From: Melastoma dodecandrum
Taxonomy: Eukaryota > Streptophyta > Magnoliopsida > Myrtales > Melastomataceae
Direction of reading: 5' to 3'
Assembly: GCA_029817715.1 (NCBI GenBank)
Contig: JARUPY010000387.1
Location: 2,232,001 to 2,296,000 of the forward strand
Length of the DNA stretch: 64,000 nt
Shown piece after piece: positions 35,448-48,366 of the stretch (positions within the stretch are counted from its first letter, which is position 1; every line of letters starts with the position of its first letter). The notes beneath the pieces are model-generated. The model did not search any database. It worked only from the letters and a program-made list of their open reading frames with translations, and had not been told where the DNA came from. A program made the position numbers and the translations under genes.

Positions 35448-36288
35448 TGTACGCGCGCCTTCTGGCCTAGCAAGCGCGTGGTGGTTCGAACGACCCGAGG
35501 ATCCGGGTCCGCTCCCTAAGATCCGATCGGTCGACGTCACGACTCGAGTGTCGGACGTTGCGGAAGGGAATTGGGTGATCCCTCCCTGGGTTCCTAACTA
35601 GTCCGGCTCGGGCCCTTGCCGACCGTCTCTATTTTTCTAATAGGCGGCAGGCGAAAGGCGGAGCATGATCCGAAGAAGGAACTTTCGGGAGAAATCGGGA
35701 GCGGCTCGCGTCGTCAGTTCCTCATCCAAAATGGCTCCATAAAAAAGTTTTTGTTGTTTAACCTAGGTAAACTATACGAGTCGCCACCGACTTATTTTTA
35801 AAAACTGTTTAAGTCAGAAAAACAGTTGGTTCGGGGATTCTTAATTACTAACTCTTACATCTAAGGATGCAAAAAGGTGGTGTTTGCTCAAAAAGATTTT
35901 CTTTCGTTTAACGGGCGTTGGACCCGATCCGGGCATGACTCCGGACTCATGTCAATGTTTTACGGGTGTTGGACCCGATTCGAGCTTTGGACCCGAATTC
36001 ATGTTTGTTGATAGCAAACAACATGCAACATAAACCTATGGGCCTAAGGCATGCGGGCAAGAACAGACAATAATTAAGATTAAAGGAGGTGAGGAAGGAT
36101 GGTGACCGTGGGCCTATGCACTTGGGCCCACGGCCCGTTACATATGGAAATAACGAAAATCGGGAGGCCCGCACCTCCCTCATGTACCTAAGGCCTGGGC
36201 AGGGGGGGCTAGGTGTTGAATTCGTCACTTGTGGCTGTTTTGGTGACATGCTTTTACCACGGTGTCCCCGAAGTTTTCGTTAAAGATT
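35448..36288 (-). repeat. Truncated LTR copy of the 11.3-kb element family
   Basis: The reverse complement matches about 14440-15293 of the 5' LTR: it ends GCGCGTACA at 35448, and contains the same GGGTGATCCCTCC-type block, the shared spacer motif AACAGTTGGTTCGGGGATTC and the CCGTGGGCC hairpin near 36105-36135. It diverges more than the two LTRs do from each other, so it is an older insertion. The rest of the LTR is missing. Confidence 0.85.
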
Positions 36289-36900
36289 TTTATACAAAAA
36301 AAAAAGAAGTGGTTAGAAAAATTTAAATAATGACAATAATTTAATCTGTCACCAATTACATATTGTCCTTGTCTTTCTGTTTTTTTTAAGTAAATTAATT
36401 GAATTTAAAAAAAATTGGTTTAATCAAGATTTAAAAAAAATATATTAAAAATAATTATTGTTAAAAAAACGTGTGACATGTTTAAAACCTAAAAAAAAAA
36501 GGTAAATTGATTTATTATAAAAAAAATGGTTTAATTGACAATTTAAAAAAATGATAATTAAAAATAATTGTGTTAAAATAAAACCTCCAGAATCTGACTT
36601 TTTTTTTAATAATAATAATTACGAAATTGATATTAAAAAAATGATAGTAATAATAAAAAATTGAATTATATGAAAAATAATTTAATTGATAATTAAAATA
36701 ACTCGTAAAAATATTAAGAAAAATTAATTTATATATTTTCTTACATAAAATTTAGACTTTGTTGAAGAATATGAAAAAATGATAAATTATAATAGTAATT
36801 ATATAAAAATGGTAATTAATAATAATGATTATATAAAAATAACAAATAATATATATATGTATATAATAACAAACGAAAAAAAAAATACCACGACAAAAAA
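36289..36900. repeat. AT-rich low-complexity tract
   Basis: About 600 bp of runs of A and T with recurring AATTGATAATTAAAA and AATAATAATTA patterns and a short ATATATATGTATAT stretch. No coding signal. Confidence 0.75.
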
Positions 36901-36966
36901 AAATAAAGTTGGGCAAAATATGAAGACATCGGATTTTACCTTTGTGGCTACGCCTATGCCGGTATG

Positions 36967-37113
36967 TCAAGCGGAGAGTGAGAGGATTTGTCGTCCGCCG
37001 AATTTGATGAGATCGTCGTTGGACGATCGAGGCTGAAAAGGGGAACACCATTCGCTGGTTCTAGAGACGTCACTGCTGAAAGCCATTTTTGAAAACATCG
37101 TCTTCAATTTCAT
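36967..37113 (-). CDS. Small ORF of unknown function (48 aa)
   Basis: The minus strand has an ATG at 37111-37113 and reads 48 codons to a TGA at 36967-36969. It includes EWCSPFQPRSSNDDLIKFGG. A good splice acceptor (pyrimidine-rich tract and CACACGCAG) lies three bases before the ATG, which suggests a spliced leader. I do not recognise the family, and it may be chance. Confidence 0.3.
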   Translation of the reverse strand: MKLKTMFSKMAFSSDVSRTSEWCSPFQPRSSNDDLIKFGGRQILSLSA

Positions 37114-38764
37114 GACCTGCGTGTGAAAAGAAAAATATCAGTAGAAAAAGAAACCTCCTGTAAGGCCAAGTGGCTGCGGGAGGTAATTTTTTCGGGTTTT
37201 GGCTAAAAAAGGAGTGTTCGCTATTCTTATTCGGGTTTCGCCAGCCAAACGGCATCATTGGTTGCCGCTGCTGCGTCCAGAAAAATTGACGACCATCACG
37301 TTTGTTGTTGCAGTGGCGAATTCCAGTCGTGGTTAACGGCTATCGAGTTTGAGCAGGCGATGGGGGTTTCTCCGTGGGCATGGCTAGACCTACCCTGGGG
37401 TCACTGGATGAAGGGGACAGAATCAACGTCTGGAGGGAGTGTTGGAGAATCTCTGAAGAGTGGAGCGTATATGAAAGTGGGAGCGTATGTGTGTGGTCTC
37501 CCCCTGATGTGTCTGTGATGTCCCTATATAATTGATTTTTTTTTGGGAGGGACAGAAGATTGCTGATAACGATTCCCCTAATTCATCCCAAAAATCGGCG
37601 GTTTTGTAAGATTGTCTGATGAGGAATACGATAAGGCATGTTCAAAAAGGAAATCAGCTAAAGATGATTATGCAAAGGATTGAATTAAAGAAATTAAATC
37701 ACAATCTTATCTAATCTAAAAATATTATTATTATTATTTGGACCAAATTTGAGGGATTACAATCGACCTTAGAGGACTACTCATCGACCTCTAAGTATTT
37801 CTTATTCAATTTTAACTGTCTAGCGTAATTCAATTAGAATCTTCTAATCAATTTTCTTGTTTGATTCGCATGAAAATCAACCGAGAATTTCAAAATAATG
37901 AATCGCGAAAACCTGACACAGCCGGAAAGGAGTAGACAAAGATGGTATTCAAAATTACAGGAAAATTAATTCCTCATAAAAAATCGGAAATAATCACGCA
38001 AGGGCTGAGACAAGTCGGGAGATCCGACCGAGGTCTACTCTGCAATACCTTGACGCCCTAGTTAAGGCGTCGATTGGAGGATGCTTGGGGGAACATAGTC
38101 ATATTAGCCAGAGCACCCTAAACCGGAACAGCAAGACCAACGGATATGACCTCCTTGTCACGAGCTGAACTCGAACCAGCACCTCTGGGAGAAAAAGACA
38201 AACCTAGCGAACTACCTTTCATTATGATCGTGTCTTGAAAAAAGAAAGAAGAGAAAGAACTGGGAGTTGGCTCCTTCATAACTTCTTGCTTGTGATCCTC
38301 GTGACATCTGAGCCATTACATTCGTTCTAGGACTCGTTGGGGCGCCTACACACATGACAAGATAGATAGAGACGAAAAATCCATACGTTTGGGCCTACTA
38401 AGTCAATCATTCGAGGTTCATGTGGGAGGCGATTCGCGGGCGAACTTCGCAAGGGGGAGCACATGTGCCCGAACCGCGATGAACATCATAACCAGCATCG
38501 ACAATGTCATAGACTTGAGTTTTGTCCATAGTTGTTGTCAAACTGTAATAACAGGAATGAAATGGAAAAGAAGAAAAATATAGGTAATAGAAAGGGAATT
38601 GCGTAAAAAAAAAATTGAGTTTAGTTCAAGAATAAATAGGAGAATCCCACACCCATTCCATTTCAATATAGCATGGAGTATAACCCGTAGGGCGGCTTGA
38701 AAATTAAATTACAAAAAGGGACTCTGCTACTCTCAAATGACACTTCTTCGACGGCTCCATCCCT
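37114..38764. other. Intergenic region; no gene recognised
   Basis: Only unmatched short open frames (for example 37258-37518 and 38389-38583) lie here. The sequence is moderately AT-rich, and neither an RNA gene nor a repeat was identified. Confidence 0.4.
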
Positions 38765-39663
38765 TCACAACATGACTACGACCCCCACGACAAACATTTG
38801 AATCCCAAACAATCCACCCCAAGCCGCCTTCCCGATCGAAGATGCCCGGTTCTGGTCCTTCCCGGGAACCGCCTCTGCCGCGCCCAAACACAATGTAAAG
38901 TAAGTACGCAGTCAGAATTTACAAAACCATCCTTATGGTCTAATCTAATAAGCACTGGAAAAACTATCAAATTGGTTGGTAGAGATATTGCTTTCTCCCC
39001 CCTCCACCCAACTGCAGTATTAAATGTGATGCCATTAAATTCGGGAGGCAAAGAAGTAGTTGGGACCGATGAGGCGATGGCATTTCCTACACCACCCCCA
39101 ACGGAAACTTTTATTGTGTCGGGGAGGGGCCATTAACTTAATTCAATCCACTTCTAATTCCTAATGAAACCCAACAATTTCAAATGCAAGAATTGTCATG
39201 TCATGACATGATCTTTACCTGGAGCTGATGAAGGAGACTGAGCAACACTAGCTGAAAAGTAACATGGCGAAAAGGAAGTAAGGTTAGTCATTAAGCACGG
39301 AATGCGCACACTTTGAAAAGAACTCGGGGGCACGAGAGTGAAAGGATTACTGGCGCAGAAGTCGGTGGAAGCAGTGACGCCGCAGGCCTTGGTGAGGCCA
39401 AACACCTGGGTGATGTTAATGTTGTAGGTCTGGAGGAGTCCAGGGGTCTGGTAGAGCTTGCAGAGGCAGTCCCTCTGGTTCTCCACCGCGTCCCTCATGG
39501 GGTTGCAGCAGCTGTCCGGCACCTTCGACGTAGACTTAAGGAACTGGTAGCACGGCACGAGCTGCACCACGCATTTCGGGGTGGACTGCCCTGACGCTCG
39601 AAGTACGCCGAGGATGACTGCGACAAGGGCGAGGATCGCGGCGGCAGATGTCGGGCAGGCCAT
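38765..39663 (-). CDS. Non-specific lipid-transfer-protein-like, GPI-anchored (LTPG type), 184 aa
   Basis: Proteins of this kind are exported to the outer face of the plasma membrane, where some help move cuticular lipids. Exon 1 is 39219-39663 and exon 2 is 38765-38874; the 344-bp intron is phase 1. A signal peptide (MACPTSAAAILALVAVILGVLRASG) is followed by the eight-cysteine LTP fold: CVVQLVPC, CC, CLC and two later Cys, in the order C-C-CC-CxC-C-C. After a Ser/Pro-rich linker (AQSPSSAP) exon 2 adds a hydrophobic tail (GGLFGIQMFVVGVVVML-stop) that fits a GPI signal. Unspliced reading gives only a short false end (GKDHVMT), so the intron is needed to reach the anchor. Ligand unknown. Confidence 0.88.
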
Positions 39664-40391
39664 CTTGCGGTTTCTCCAGGAAGAAGGGGGGGGAGACTCT
39701 GGGGAAGAGGTCTTGATTGGCTTGTTATTTTTATAAGGGAGGGGGGGGGGAGAGGGTGTCTGCCTTTGTTAGTTGTTTGTTGGCAGATGAAGTGGTGGGT
39801 GTTGGGATCTCATTATTGCAAAACCAAAACCCGAATTAAATGGTTCCTTTTCTCGTATTGGCAACTGGGGCTTGTCTGACCCTGACTTGTATTGTGCATC
39901 AATGTTTTACTTCTTTTGCCTCCTATTCCCAACAACAATTGTGGACTCGGTGGAATTGAATTATGGGATCTAACTGTAATGAATTACAGCTGTTTGCTGT
40001 AGTGGGAAATTGAGGGGGGACAAGATATGGAATGACCATTCAAGGTTTAAAAGTTTTAGCTAGATATTCAAACCACGGGCCAACAACATTGAACGAGACA
40101 GACAAATGATACGTCTCATCTTTGAGACTAACTTGGCTCAAATCAACAGACATTATTGACAATACCCGGCAAATACAGATGTTAGACGCACTTGCAAATG
40201 GGATTTGGAATGCTGAGACACATGAACTAAGTCGTAGCTCAAATAAGGCTCGTGTTCATTGCATTGCTGATAAAAGAAAAGGGGAAACTATAAAAGTATC
40301 ATTTTCAAAGCTTGGTAACAGATACATGAAATTTGCAAAGGACAGAACAGGCGAACTCCCCTGGGGGGAATTGCAGAAGGGTCGAAGCACC
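39664..40391. other. Intergenic region between the LTPG-type and RPS29 genes
   Basis: The first part upstream of 39663 should hold the LTPG-type promoter; ATTTTTATAA-type sequence is present at about 39728. No further gene is recognised; the plus-strand open frame 40122-40433 has no recognisable content. Confidence 0.4.
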
Positions 40392-40992
<601 letters not shown>

Positions 40993-41408
40993 CTCTCACT
41001 TCTCTTCCTTCTCGCGTTCGGCTGGAGTGAAAGGCTGGGAGTCTGGAGGGAGGGGGCAGGGGGGGGGGGGTGTTGTATGTAGAGGAAGACAGGAAGAACC
41101 CTAACTTCATGGGCCTGGCTCACTTTCAATCCCTTCGGCCCATGATGAGAAAAGAAAATGAAGGCCATTTCATGTTCCTTGTAGCCCACTCATTCCATGA
41201 TTCCAGTCCGATAGGCAGAAAAGGCATAAAAAAAAAAGTAGCGCTACATCGTTCCCTTACTATATCCCTCCCTAGACACAATGCACCAGATGTGTAACAT
41301 GGATGGTCGGAGTCGGACTGGGTTCGGTTCGATCAGCAACTTGTTCAGTTACCCTGGTTCCATCAGGAAAGGCATATAGCTTTCAATACCAGCAGACAAA
41401 GGGTCCGT
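40993..41408. other. RPS29 promoter and spacer
   Basis: Holds the RPS29 5' leader and promoter; on the gene strand the leader region contains a C-run (41060-41071 as G on the plus strand). The right part presumably contains the 3' UTR of the neighbouring TRAPPC2L-type gene, which is transcribed in the same direction. Confidence 0.4.
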
Positions 41409-42539
41409 TCACGAGGAAGGATTTAGCCCGAATGCCTTGACAATGTTGGCCACCCTCCCTGCAAAGTTCCTGGAAGTGATCTTCTTCCCTGGAACGTGGA
41501 AAGGATTCGAAACTGCGTCCACGTATGCCGCGTGAAACCTCCGGAAGAACTGTACATCCCGCAAAATGGCAATAAGTGAGGTCAATGTTTCTGCGAACTA
41601 ATTTTGACGAGAACAACTGAACCATGCATAGGTCTTAGCAAAAGTAAAATGCCTCCCGGGAAAAGGTAAGTTCATTTCCATTCACTGATAAAAAGAAGTA
41701 ACTACATTATGAGTGAAGGTCACAAGCTCATAAGGGTCAATACTACCTGATGTAATGTTGAATACCAATAAACTCCACATTTTCACCAGAAGAAACAGAA
41801 AAGAAAAAGAAGAGGAGCTGCACTTACATTCCTGACATCGGCATCTTTCACATCAAGATCCGTGGTGACTAGAATAAATTTCACCTTTGTATTAGTTAGA
41901 TATCCATACCTACACATCACAAGTAGAATTCTAATGACAAGCACCGTTAAAAACGGGATGATAAACAGGAAGTACTTACACTTTGTAATTTTCCGTTGGA
42001 TAAAGCAATCCCAGAAAGGCGTCGTTCAACATTGGCCCAGATTTCTTGGGATTATTCACTGCAGAACATTCCAAGATAATATCACGGAAATGTCGCAATC
42101 CTACATCGTTCTAAGTTTTGCGTTTAAAGAAAAGCACAAGTTGAGAATCAAATGGAAATTCTCATTCAAGCTAAGGAGTGACATCGCCCAAAGCAAATGG
42201 AGGACAGAGAGACGGCAACTGAATCTATCCTAGTCCTAGTAACAATGAAATCACCAGCCAACATGCTTGCAAGCCAGCAGGAAGGTACCTCGCTCGTCGA
42301 CGACATCAAGAGAGCAGTGGACAATATGGTGGAGTTTGAGTGCATCATCAGATTCCGTGAAACTTTGTATGTACAACGGGTTGTTCTAAATTATAAACAA
42401 AACAGCACCGCATTTATATGCAGAGCACGGCATAAAATGAACCCAAAAAAAAAGAGAAAAGCACAAGCTGCTCTCTCGGCCTCTAAACTTGACTCAAGAG
42501 CATTACCTGGTGGCCAACAACCGCAACACACACAATCAT
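41409..42539 (-). CDS. TRAPP complex subunit 2-like protein (TRAPPC2L), 143 aa
   Basis: A longin-like (sedlin family) subunit of TRAPP, the multisubunit factor that tethers vesicles and activates Rab GTPases at the Golgi. Five exons on the minus strand: 42507-42539, 42289-42385, 41980-42058, 41828-41909, 41409-41549, all with GT-AG borders and joining in frame to 144 codons. The sequence runs MIVCVAVVGHQ, NNPLYIQSFTESDDALKLHH, IVHCSLDVVDER, VNNPKKSGPMLNDAFLGLL, YGYLTNTKVKFILVTTDLDV and FHAAYVDAVSNPFHVPGKKI. The length matches plant homologues. The gene looks intact, and the start codon is the only ATG that places MIVCVAVVG at the N-terminus. Confidence 0.93.
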
Positions 42540-43516
42540 GTCGTCGGCCCGAATTTCAAACACCGACTGCTGATGATAACTACCGAAAGTCAAACCTGAA
42601 GATCTCTCTCGCCTAGCCCCTCAAGAACCTCGATCAAGACTCTGAAACTGCGATGGGGTAACAGCGCACCTCATCAATTGCTCCAAACTGAAAAGAGCTG
42701 AACATCCAAATCAGGCAATCGCATCGGCACAGCAGGGATCATCGCGCGCGAACCGATGACTACGAAAGGAAAGCACGCATCACGAGTCGCGCATCAAGAA
42801 ATAAATACAAACAACAAAACCACAAAACGGAAACGCATGCCCTCGAATCAAACAACTAATCCCGCGTCAGCTCAATAATTCATCAATCGAAATCACGAGG
42901 GGGGAATATTGGTACAGGCAAAGGCAGCCAGTGCGGCGGCGTGCATCGGAGGGGGGATTGGGAGACCAGAAGCTAATGGCGAACGAGGGGCAAATCCGTC
43001 ATCTCCCATAAAGGCTCGGTTTGGTTACCAGCCGAGTCCTTGTGACTTTGGGTTTGCATTTGGAATATAGTCTTTTTCTTATACATATTCACAAGAATTT
43101 GCAAAAATATCATTTTATCAAATACATCAATCTAGAAACTTTTGTAAATTCTTTTTTTTTTCAAACAAACAGTGTCAGCGAGAGAAACCTCTGGAAAGGT
43201 GGGAAGTTTCCTTGTTCAATTGCTTGTGGAGTTGAGAAACTAAAATTTCAAGCCTAATCTAATTCCTTTTATGTTTTTGCTTAAACGCTTTTATGCAGGT
43301 CTTGGTGGTTGTAGCTAGAAACAACGCCTTTGAATAAAAATTTCACTCTTCATTTGTTGTTTTCTTTTCCACGGTTTAACCACTTCCCTCTACTTCACTC
43401 CTCCCTCCACCATCTCATCCGATGCGCATTTCTAATCTATCCCCTTCCTCCCTCACCTCTAACTCTATATAAAAAAGTCACATCGTCCGACTTCTCTACA
43501 AGCGCCTCCTCAGAGG
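42540..43516. other. Intergenic region with divergent promoters
   Basis: Separates the minus-strand TRAPPC2L-type gene from the plus-strand ORF at 43517. A TATATAA box is at 43466-43472. Nothing else was recognised. Confidence 0.45.
43466..43472 (+). promoter_or_regulatory. TATA box of the ORF at 43517
   Basis: TATATAA followed by AAAAG, 45 bp before the ATG. With usual plant spacing, transcription would start around 43495-43500 and leave a leader of only about 20 bases. Confidence 0.45.
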
Positions 43517-43954
43517 ATGCGAGAAGCCAAGGTTCGGCCGATTATGACCGGGAGTTCCTATCACCACCTCGACCATTTCCATGAAATCCAATTGGAAGGC
43601 GACTGCGGTAGTTTTAATGGCTGCCTGAGTGGCGTACCGGGGAGTGTGGAGTACCGCCTCGCCCGCCGGGAGTTCCTCAAGAGCTACAGCTTCTCCTCGT
43701 CCGCGGTGGTTACACGCTGTGACCGTCCAGGGGGTATCGATGGCCGGTGGCTCAAGGGGAGGCTTGCGAATTCCGTCAGGGGTGCCCGCGATGCGGCCGT
43801 CGGGGCTCTGGTCGATGCCCGTCGAGGGATCACGAGGAGGAGGCTCGCAGTTAGAGTGTTCCGAATGAGGCTTTCGTTGTTCGCGTCGCCTGGTCATACG
43901 TTTGTCGTTACCGTGAGGTGCTTCGTGCCGTGCATCAACAAGGTCGAGGTATAG
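43517..43954 (+). CDS. Unrecognised small protein (145 aa)
   Basis: The ORF starts at 43517, 45 bp downstream of a TATATAA box (43466-43472), and is single-exon. It begins MREAKVRPIMTGSSYHHLDH, contains the segment EYRLARREFLKSYSFS, and is arginine-rich in its second half. No family was recognised. The placement behind a TATA box and the high GC content over 438 bp favour a real gene over chance, but a long minus-strand open frame (43496-44068) overlaps it, which weakens the case. Confidence 0.5.
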   Translation: MREAKVRPIMTGSSYHHLDHFHEIQLEGDCGSFNGCLSGVPGSVEYRLARREFLKSYSFSSSAVVTRCDRPGGIDGRWLKGRLANSVRGARDAAVGALVDARRGITRRRLAVRVFRMRLSLFASPGHTFVVTVRCFVPCINKVEV

Positions 43955-44480
43955 GAGAACAAAACTCCTTTTGGATTCCCGTGGGCCTCTGACCCGCAAT
44001 GTCGATATGATGTTCATGCAAACAAACCAGACGATGTGTAATATTTGCCGACTTCCTCTTTTTCCCATCCACCGATGGCAACCACCCGTTCCAGCCTGTC
44101 ATGGCCCAAAGCGACATCTTTTCTGGAACGCCCATCTGGTTCCAAAGACAGAGGAGATCTCTGTATTGGGCAATGCCACCAGGCTCCGATGCAAATTGAA
44201 GTTACCAGATTTAGAATCCCTTGGACAAGGAGGAGTAGACTTAATCACGCTCCTTAAGCTAGGACTTTATTGATCAAAAGATAAATTACACCAGAGCCAA
44301 GTTCTGCAATCACAGTTCTCTCCATTCCATGGAAAAGAGAAACAAAATCCGATGAAAAAAGAAGCCATTGCAATCACCTCTCCAATTGGGAATGGAAAGG
44401 AGGAAAATGCTAGCAAAACAATCAGGGGATACTTCAAAATTAAGGAGTTGAAGTCGGATATCAGGTCTTCGGACAGATTC

Positions 44481-47047
44481 CTAGTGCTTCCCGTTTATCA
44501 GCCGCAGGGCATCTGCCTCGGCCGGGAGGGCGGGGATTGCTCCCTTCTTGGTGGTTGTGATGGCTCCACAAGCGTTTGCAAACTTCAGCACCTCCCTCAA
44601 CCTCGGTTCGTCCTGAAATAAATCGAACGCTCCAAACATATTACCCCTCATCCCATAGGGCGGGGAAAATTAAATGCATGGAATAGAGGTGATGTGTGTT
44701 ACATCGATGATAGAGTGGTCATCCACAATCTTGCTGAGGAGAGCCCCGACGAAGGAATCACCAGCACCGGTGGTGTCGACCGCCTTCACATGGAATGGAT
44801 CGACTGCGCCACGGAAGTTCTGGCAACGTACCACTCGTTATGAATGTGATGTGATTAATCACCCGCACACAGTACTAACAACATAATTCATGAACGTGAA
44901 AAGGGACCTTCCGTGCATAGAACAGGAAACAATCAAAGATAACACAACTCCGGAAACAAAAGACAAAACATCACGCATGACCCACAGATTAAATCTAGTT
45001 GTAGCTACAAGTCACTGTCCTCAATGCATCTAATGTTCAAAATAGAACAAGCCAACGACAAATGGATCCTTAGACAACCATCAGTAGGTCCACCAGTCCA
45101 GCTAATAGTTAGAATCCAATGATATGCATTTTTTTAGAAACAACATTAAAGATATCTTCTTTGAACTGACCTTGGTGTAGTATCTGCAGCCCTTTTCACC
45201 GAGGGTGACCAGGAGGAGCTTCATGGTGGGGCGCCACAATGACAGCGCATTCTCATCAGTGATCTTGTCGCTCCCTGTGAGGAACTCCAGCTCGACATCG
45301 CTGACCTTGACGACATCGGCCTTGTCCCAGATGCTGAGGATCTGTTCACGGGCTTCTTTGGCTGAGGGCCACAGAGGCAGCCTCAGGTTCGGGTCATATG
45401 AGAGCAGGGCACCAGCATCCTTTGCCACCTGCATAGCCTTCAGGTGGGCCGACCGGCATGGCTCAACAATGAGACTGATCGATCCATAGTGAAAGACCTT
45501 GGCCTACCAATTATGGGAAAGCAACCACCATCATTAACCAATACCTCTAACCGGAATCAACAACTAGTCATTTAACCATGGATATGACTGCTGTGTTATC
45601 AATACCACCCATTTAGTCCTTTTCTCCTTGTCAAGAAAAATAGGCAACCACAAACTCACACAGGCTCGTGAGAATCTCAAATTGGGCAGCTTTTGAACAA
45701 AACAAACAAACACGCAAAGTAAAAGCAGAAGCAGAGTTTCAGAAATCAACAACTTGTAAGAGCCGGCCCCCAGATGCTCTTTAGAGGAAAAAACGCGAAT
45801 GGCATGCTCGATTCAGCTAAAGACAACAACCCACCAGAAGTCATCACCAAACATATCTCGTCTCATATGGCATGTAGTACCATGGGGGATCTAAAGTAAA
45901 TCCTAAAAGCCTGAGGAATCCCAACCATAAAGAAAAAAAACACAAAAGAACAGCCCTCACCCCTCCCACAACTTGCTCCTCCCACAACAAGTAATATTGG
46001 GTTTCACTTACGTCACCGTGAGAACCCTTTTGATCACGTGAACGAAAACCTGATGTCTGGTAATCTAGGAATAATGGAAGTCCATAGATCTCGGGTACCA
46101 AAAAAAAAGGTTCAATCCAAAATCCAGTCCAAAAGTTCATTGAATAATTTGTTAAGATCTGACTGCATCACGGGATTTAAATAAAAACCAAGCATCAACA
46201 ATATTAAGGAAAGTTTCCATCGTGACGACATGAAAAATCCATCCAGCGAGACAACATAAATACAGCGGGCCCCATTTTCCAGATTCCAAAAGGAAATCCC
46301 ATTTTTCTCTTTAAAATCCACCCACCAATCTAATACTAGTTTTTCTCCAACTTGCGGTGGGCCCATCCATGCTTGCAGTGTCAAAACAATGGCTGTGTCA
46401 ATCTACTTAAATTATAATAACTTAATAATAAAAAAGGTGTTAATTTATTTTATGATTAAGGGCCTGCCTAACTAATCAAGCAATCAATTTTTTTAAAATA
46501 TAAAAAAAAAAAATGGCGAGATCGGTTAGTCTCCGCCGACAATGGCACGGATCTGACCCTGGACGCGGCAGCGAGAACGAGATTCGGAACCTAAGGAAGA
46601 TGAGATCGGAGGAAATCGGGGACTTACGGATCTGATCAGCTCGAGGTTGAGCTCCTCCGGCTTGAGGAGCATGTCGGCGCTCGGGTTCCTGTAGAACATG
46701 AACTCGCGCTCACCGTCCGCACGGAGGGTGACGAAAGCGAGGGCGGTCCTCGCGCCCTTATCGAAGCTGATCCCGTCACAGACGACGCCGTTCTCCCTCA
46801 GGATCCCAGCCAGCATGTGGCCGAACTCGTCGTCGCCTAGCTTCCCAGCGAAGGCGGCCCTGCCGCCGATCCTGGTGACAGCGATGGCAACGTTGGCGGG
46901 CGCTCCGCCAGGGGCCTTGAGGAACCCGGGTGCCTCGGCTAGGGAGACGCCGGATACGGTGGGGACAAAGTCGATGAGCATCTCGCCGAAGCTGACGATG
47001 AGGCCCTTCCCGGTCGGGGTGGCAGTGCCGCTGGTTACAGGGGCCAT
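44481..47047 (-). CDS. Fructokinase (pfkB family), four exons, 333 aa
   Basis: Phosphorylates fructose to fructose 6-phosphate with ATP, feeding sucrose-derived carbon into glycolysis and starch; plant isoforms are mostly cytosolic. Exons on the minus strand: 46628-47047, 45171-45503, 44703-44819, 44481-44612, joining in phase 0. Family features are the N-terminal [13 protein letters not shown], the sugar-site [27 protein letters not shown], and the pfkB signature [14 protein letters not shown] with catalytic Asp at about residue 272. The C-terminus ([19 protein letters not shown]) is typical. The total length is normal and no key residue is missing. The 1.1-kb first intron is long relative to the others. 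A TATA box lies upstream at 47161-47167. Confidence 0.94.
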
Positions 47048-47160
47048 CTGTTTTGAAAGGATGACGGATGGGCGTATTGATCACTGGGTAATGCGACACG
47101 GCACGGAGAAGAAGGAGATGGAATGAGGAGGGAAGTGGCGGAAGGGCGGGGGGAGGGGGT

Positions 47161-47167
47161 ATTTATA
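47161..47167 (-). promoter_or_regulatory. TATA box of the fructokinase gene
   Basis: On the minus strand TATAAAT, about 115 bp before the ATG, within an otherwise GC-rich stretch. Confidence 0.5.
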
Positions 47168-48029
47168 GTGGGGGAGTTGGAGACGATGAAGGTGGATCGT
47201 CTGGTAAAATTTAGGATAATTCCGAATTAATTAGATTTTGTGGATCGAGATCAAGATATTGCAATCGGATATTAGGGAATATGATCGTAATTAAGGAAAA
47301 GGGTCAGGTCTCGGCTCTCAACTCTAATCTATCTCTCATTACAGGTGACCACCACACCACCTCTTTACCTTGAATGCAAGCAACGATGTTAGTTAGGGAT
47401 TAGGGATCGAAAATTGATTGCACCAAACAAGCCCTTGTGTATTTTCTAGTTTAGATTTAGATAATATATGCCTCCTGGGGGTGATGTCTGGTACGAACAT
47501 CTCCATCGCTCTCTCTCAAGTTAGTTCCCTTTGGGTTTAGCTTCTCGTTTAAAAAGGGAAAACAAACGGGGAACTGACTGTCGGGTAGAGAGAGAATTGT
47601 AACTTGTTACCGTAGTTTTGGATATAAAAAAATCAGAAGAGATATATGGGGGATATCAAATAAAAATATACGGTCCACGTGTTAAATATTCAACCACATG
47701 GATGGAGTAAATGATCCAAATAATGTGCCCCCGGTTCATTCTTTTCGTGCGCGCACCCACGTCCTACCCCTCTAACTTATATAGTCATATTTATTTTACT
47801 AATAATAAAATAAAATAAAAATGCCACAGTACTGTCACCGACATTCCGCGCACACAACATTTTACGTGTCATAAAAGAAAATGACGTTCCGTCCTTTTGA
47901 TTATAATTTCTCGTGAACCCAGGATCCACACGTGAGGGGTGCGGATAAGAAAACGTTTCCTTTACATCAAATAGCTCTAAAAAATAAAAATTAAAAATTA
48001 AATCTTGTCTATGAGCGCGCACCTGGTTT
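47168..48029. other. Intergenic region; no gene recognised
   Basis: AT-rich spacer upstream of fructokinase with short A/T runs (for example near 47800). No gene or repeat was identified before the palindromic array that begins around 48030-48130. Confidence 0.4.
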
Positions 48030-48129
48030 CGGGTGGCCTCGAAACTCGTTTGGGCAACGGAGGGGCGTCGAATCGGAGGTCGGAGGGGGGTAGGATTAGG
48101 GTTTAGAAAATGAATTTAGGGAGGAAAAC

Positions 48130-48366
48130 CCGACCCTATGTCGGACGGGGGGGACGGGTTTTTAAAACTCACCCCTTACAGATTTACCTGATGGGTGGGT
48201 TTTCAAACCCCGCCCCTTGTAGACTTAGGCCAATTCACGCAAGGGGCGGGTTCCCGCCCCTGCATGAGGGCGGGTTTTGAGACCGCGCCCTCATGCATCC
48301 CCTCCTTACTTTGGCACACAAAGGGCGCGTTTTGAAATCGCGCCCTCTTTGTAATCCGAAGGGCGC
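48130..48366. repeat. GC-rich palindromic repeat array (left part)
   Basis: Several self-complementary units occur in a row: GGGCGGGTTCCCGCCCC with flanking AAGG (48240-48260), GAGGGCGGGTTTTGAGACCGCGCCCTC (48267-48293) and AAAGGGCGCGTTTTGAAATCGCGCCCTCTTT (48318-48348). A partial unit AAGGGCGC ends at 48366, where the Gypsy element begins. Each unit can form a hairpin with a short T-rich loop. Confidence 0.85.

Noticed and set aside
38389..38583. A possible P450 fragment (VHVGGDS...MNIITS)
   Set aside because: Only two very short similarities to CYP706 exon 1, with unrelated sequence between; not enough to call a relic.
43496..44068. A 190-aa minus-strand open frame overlapping the ORF at 43517
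   Set aside because: It has no recognisable motif, and the TATA box and orientation favour the plus-strand ORF; it is probably an antisense shadow in GC-rich DNA.
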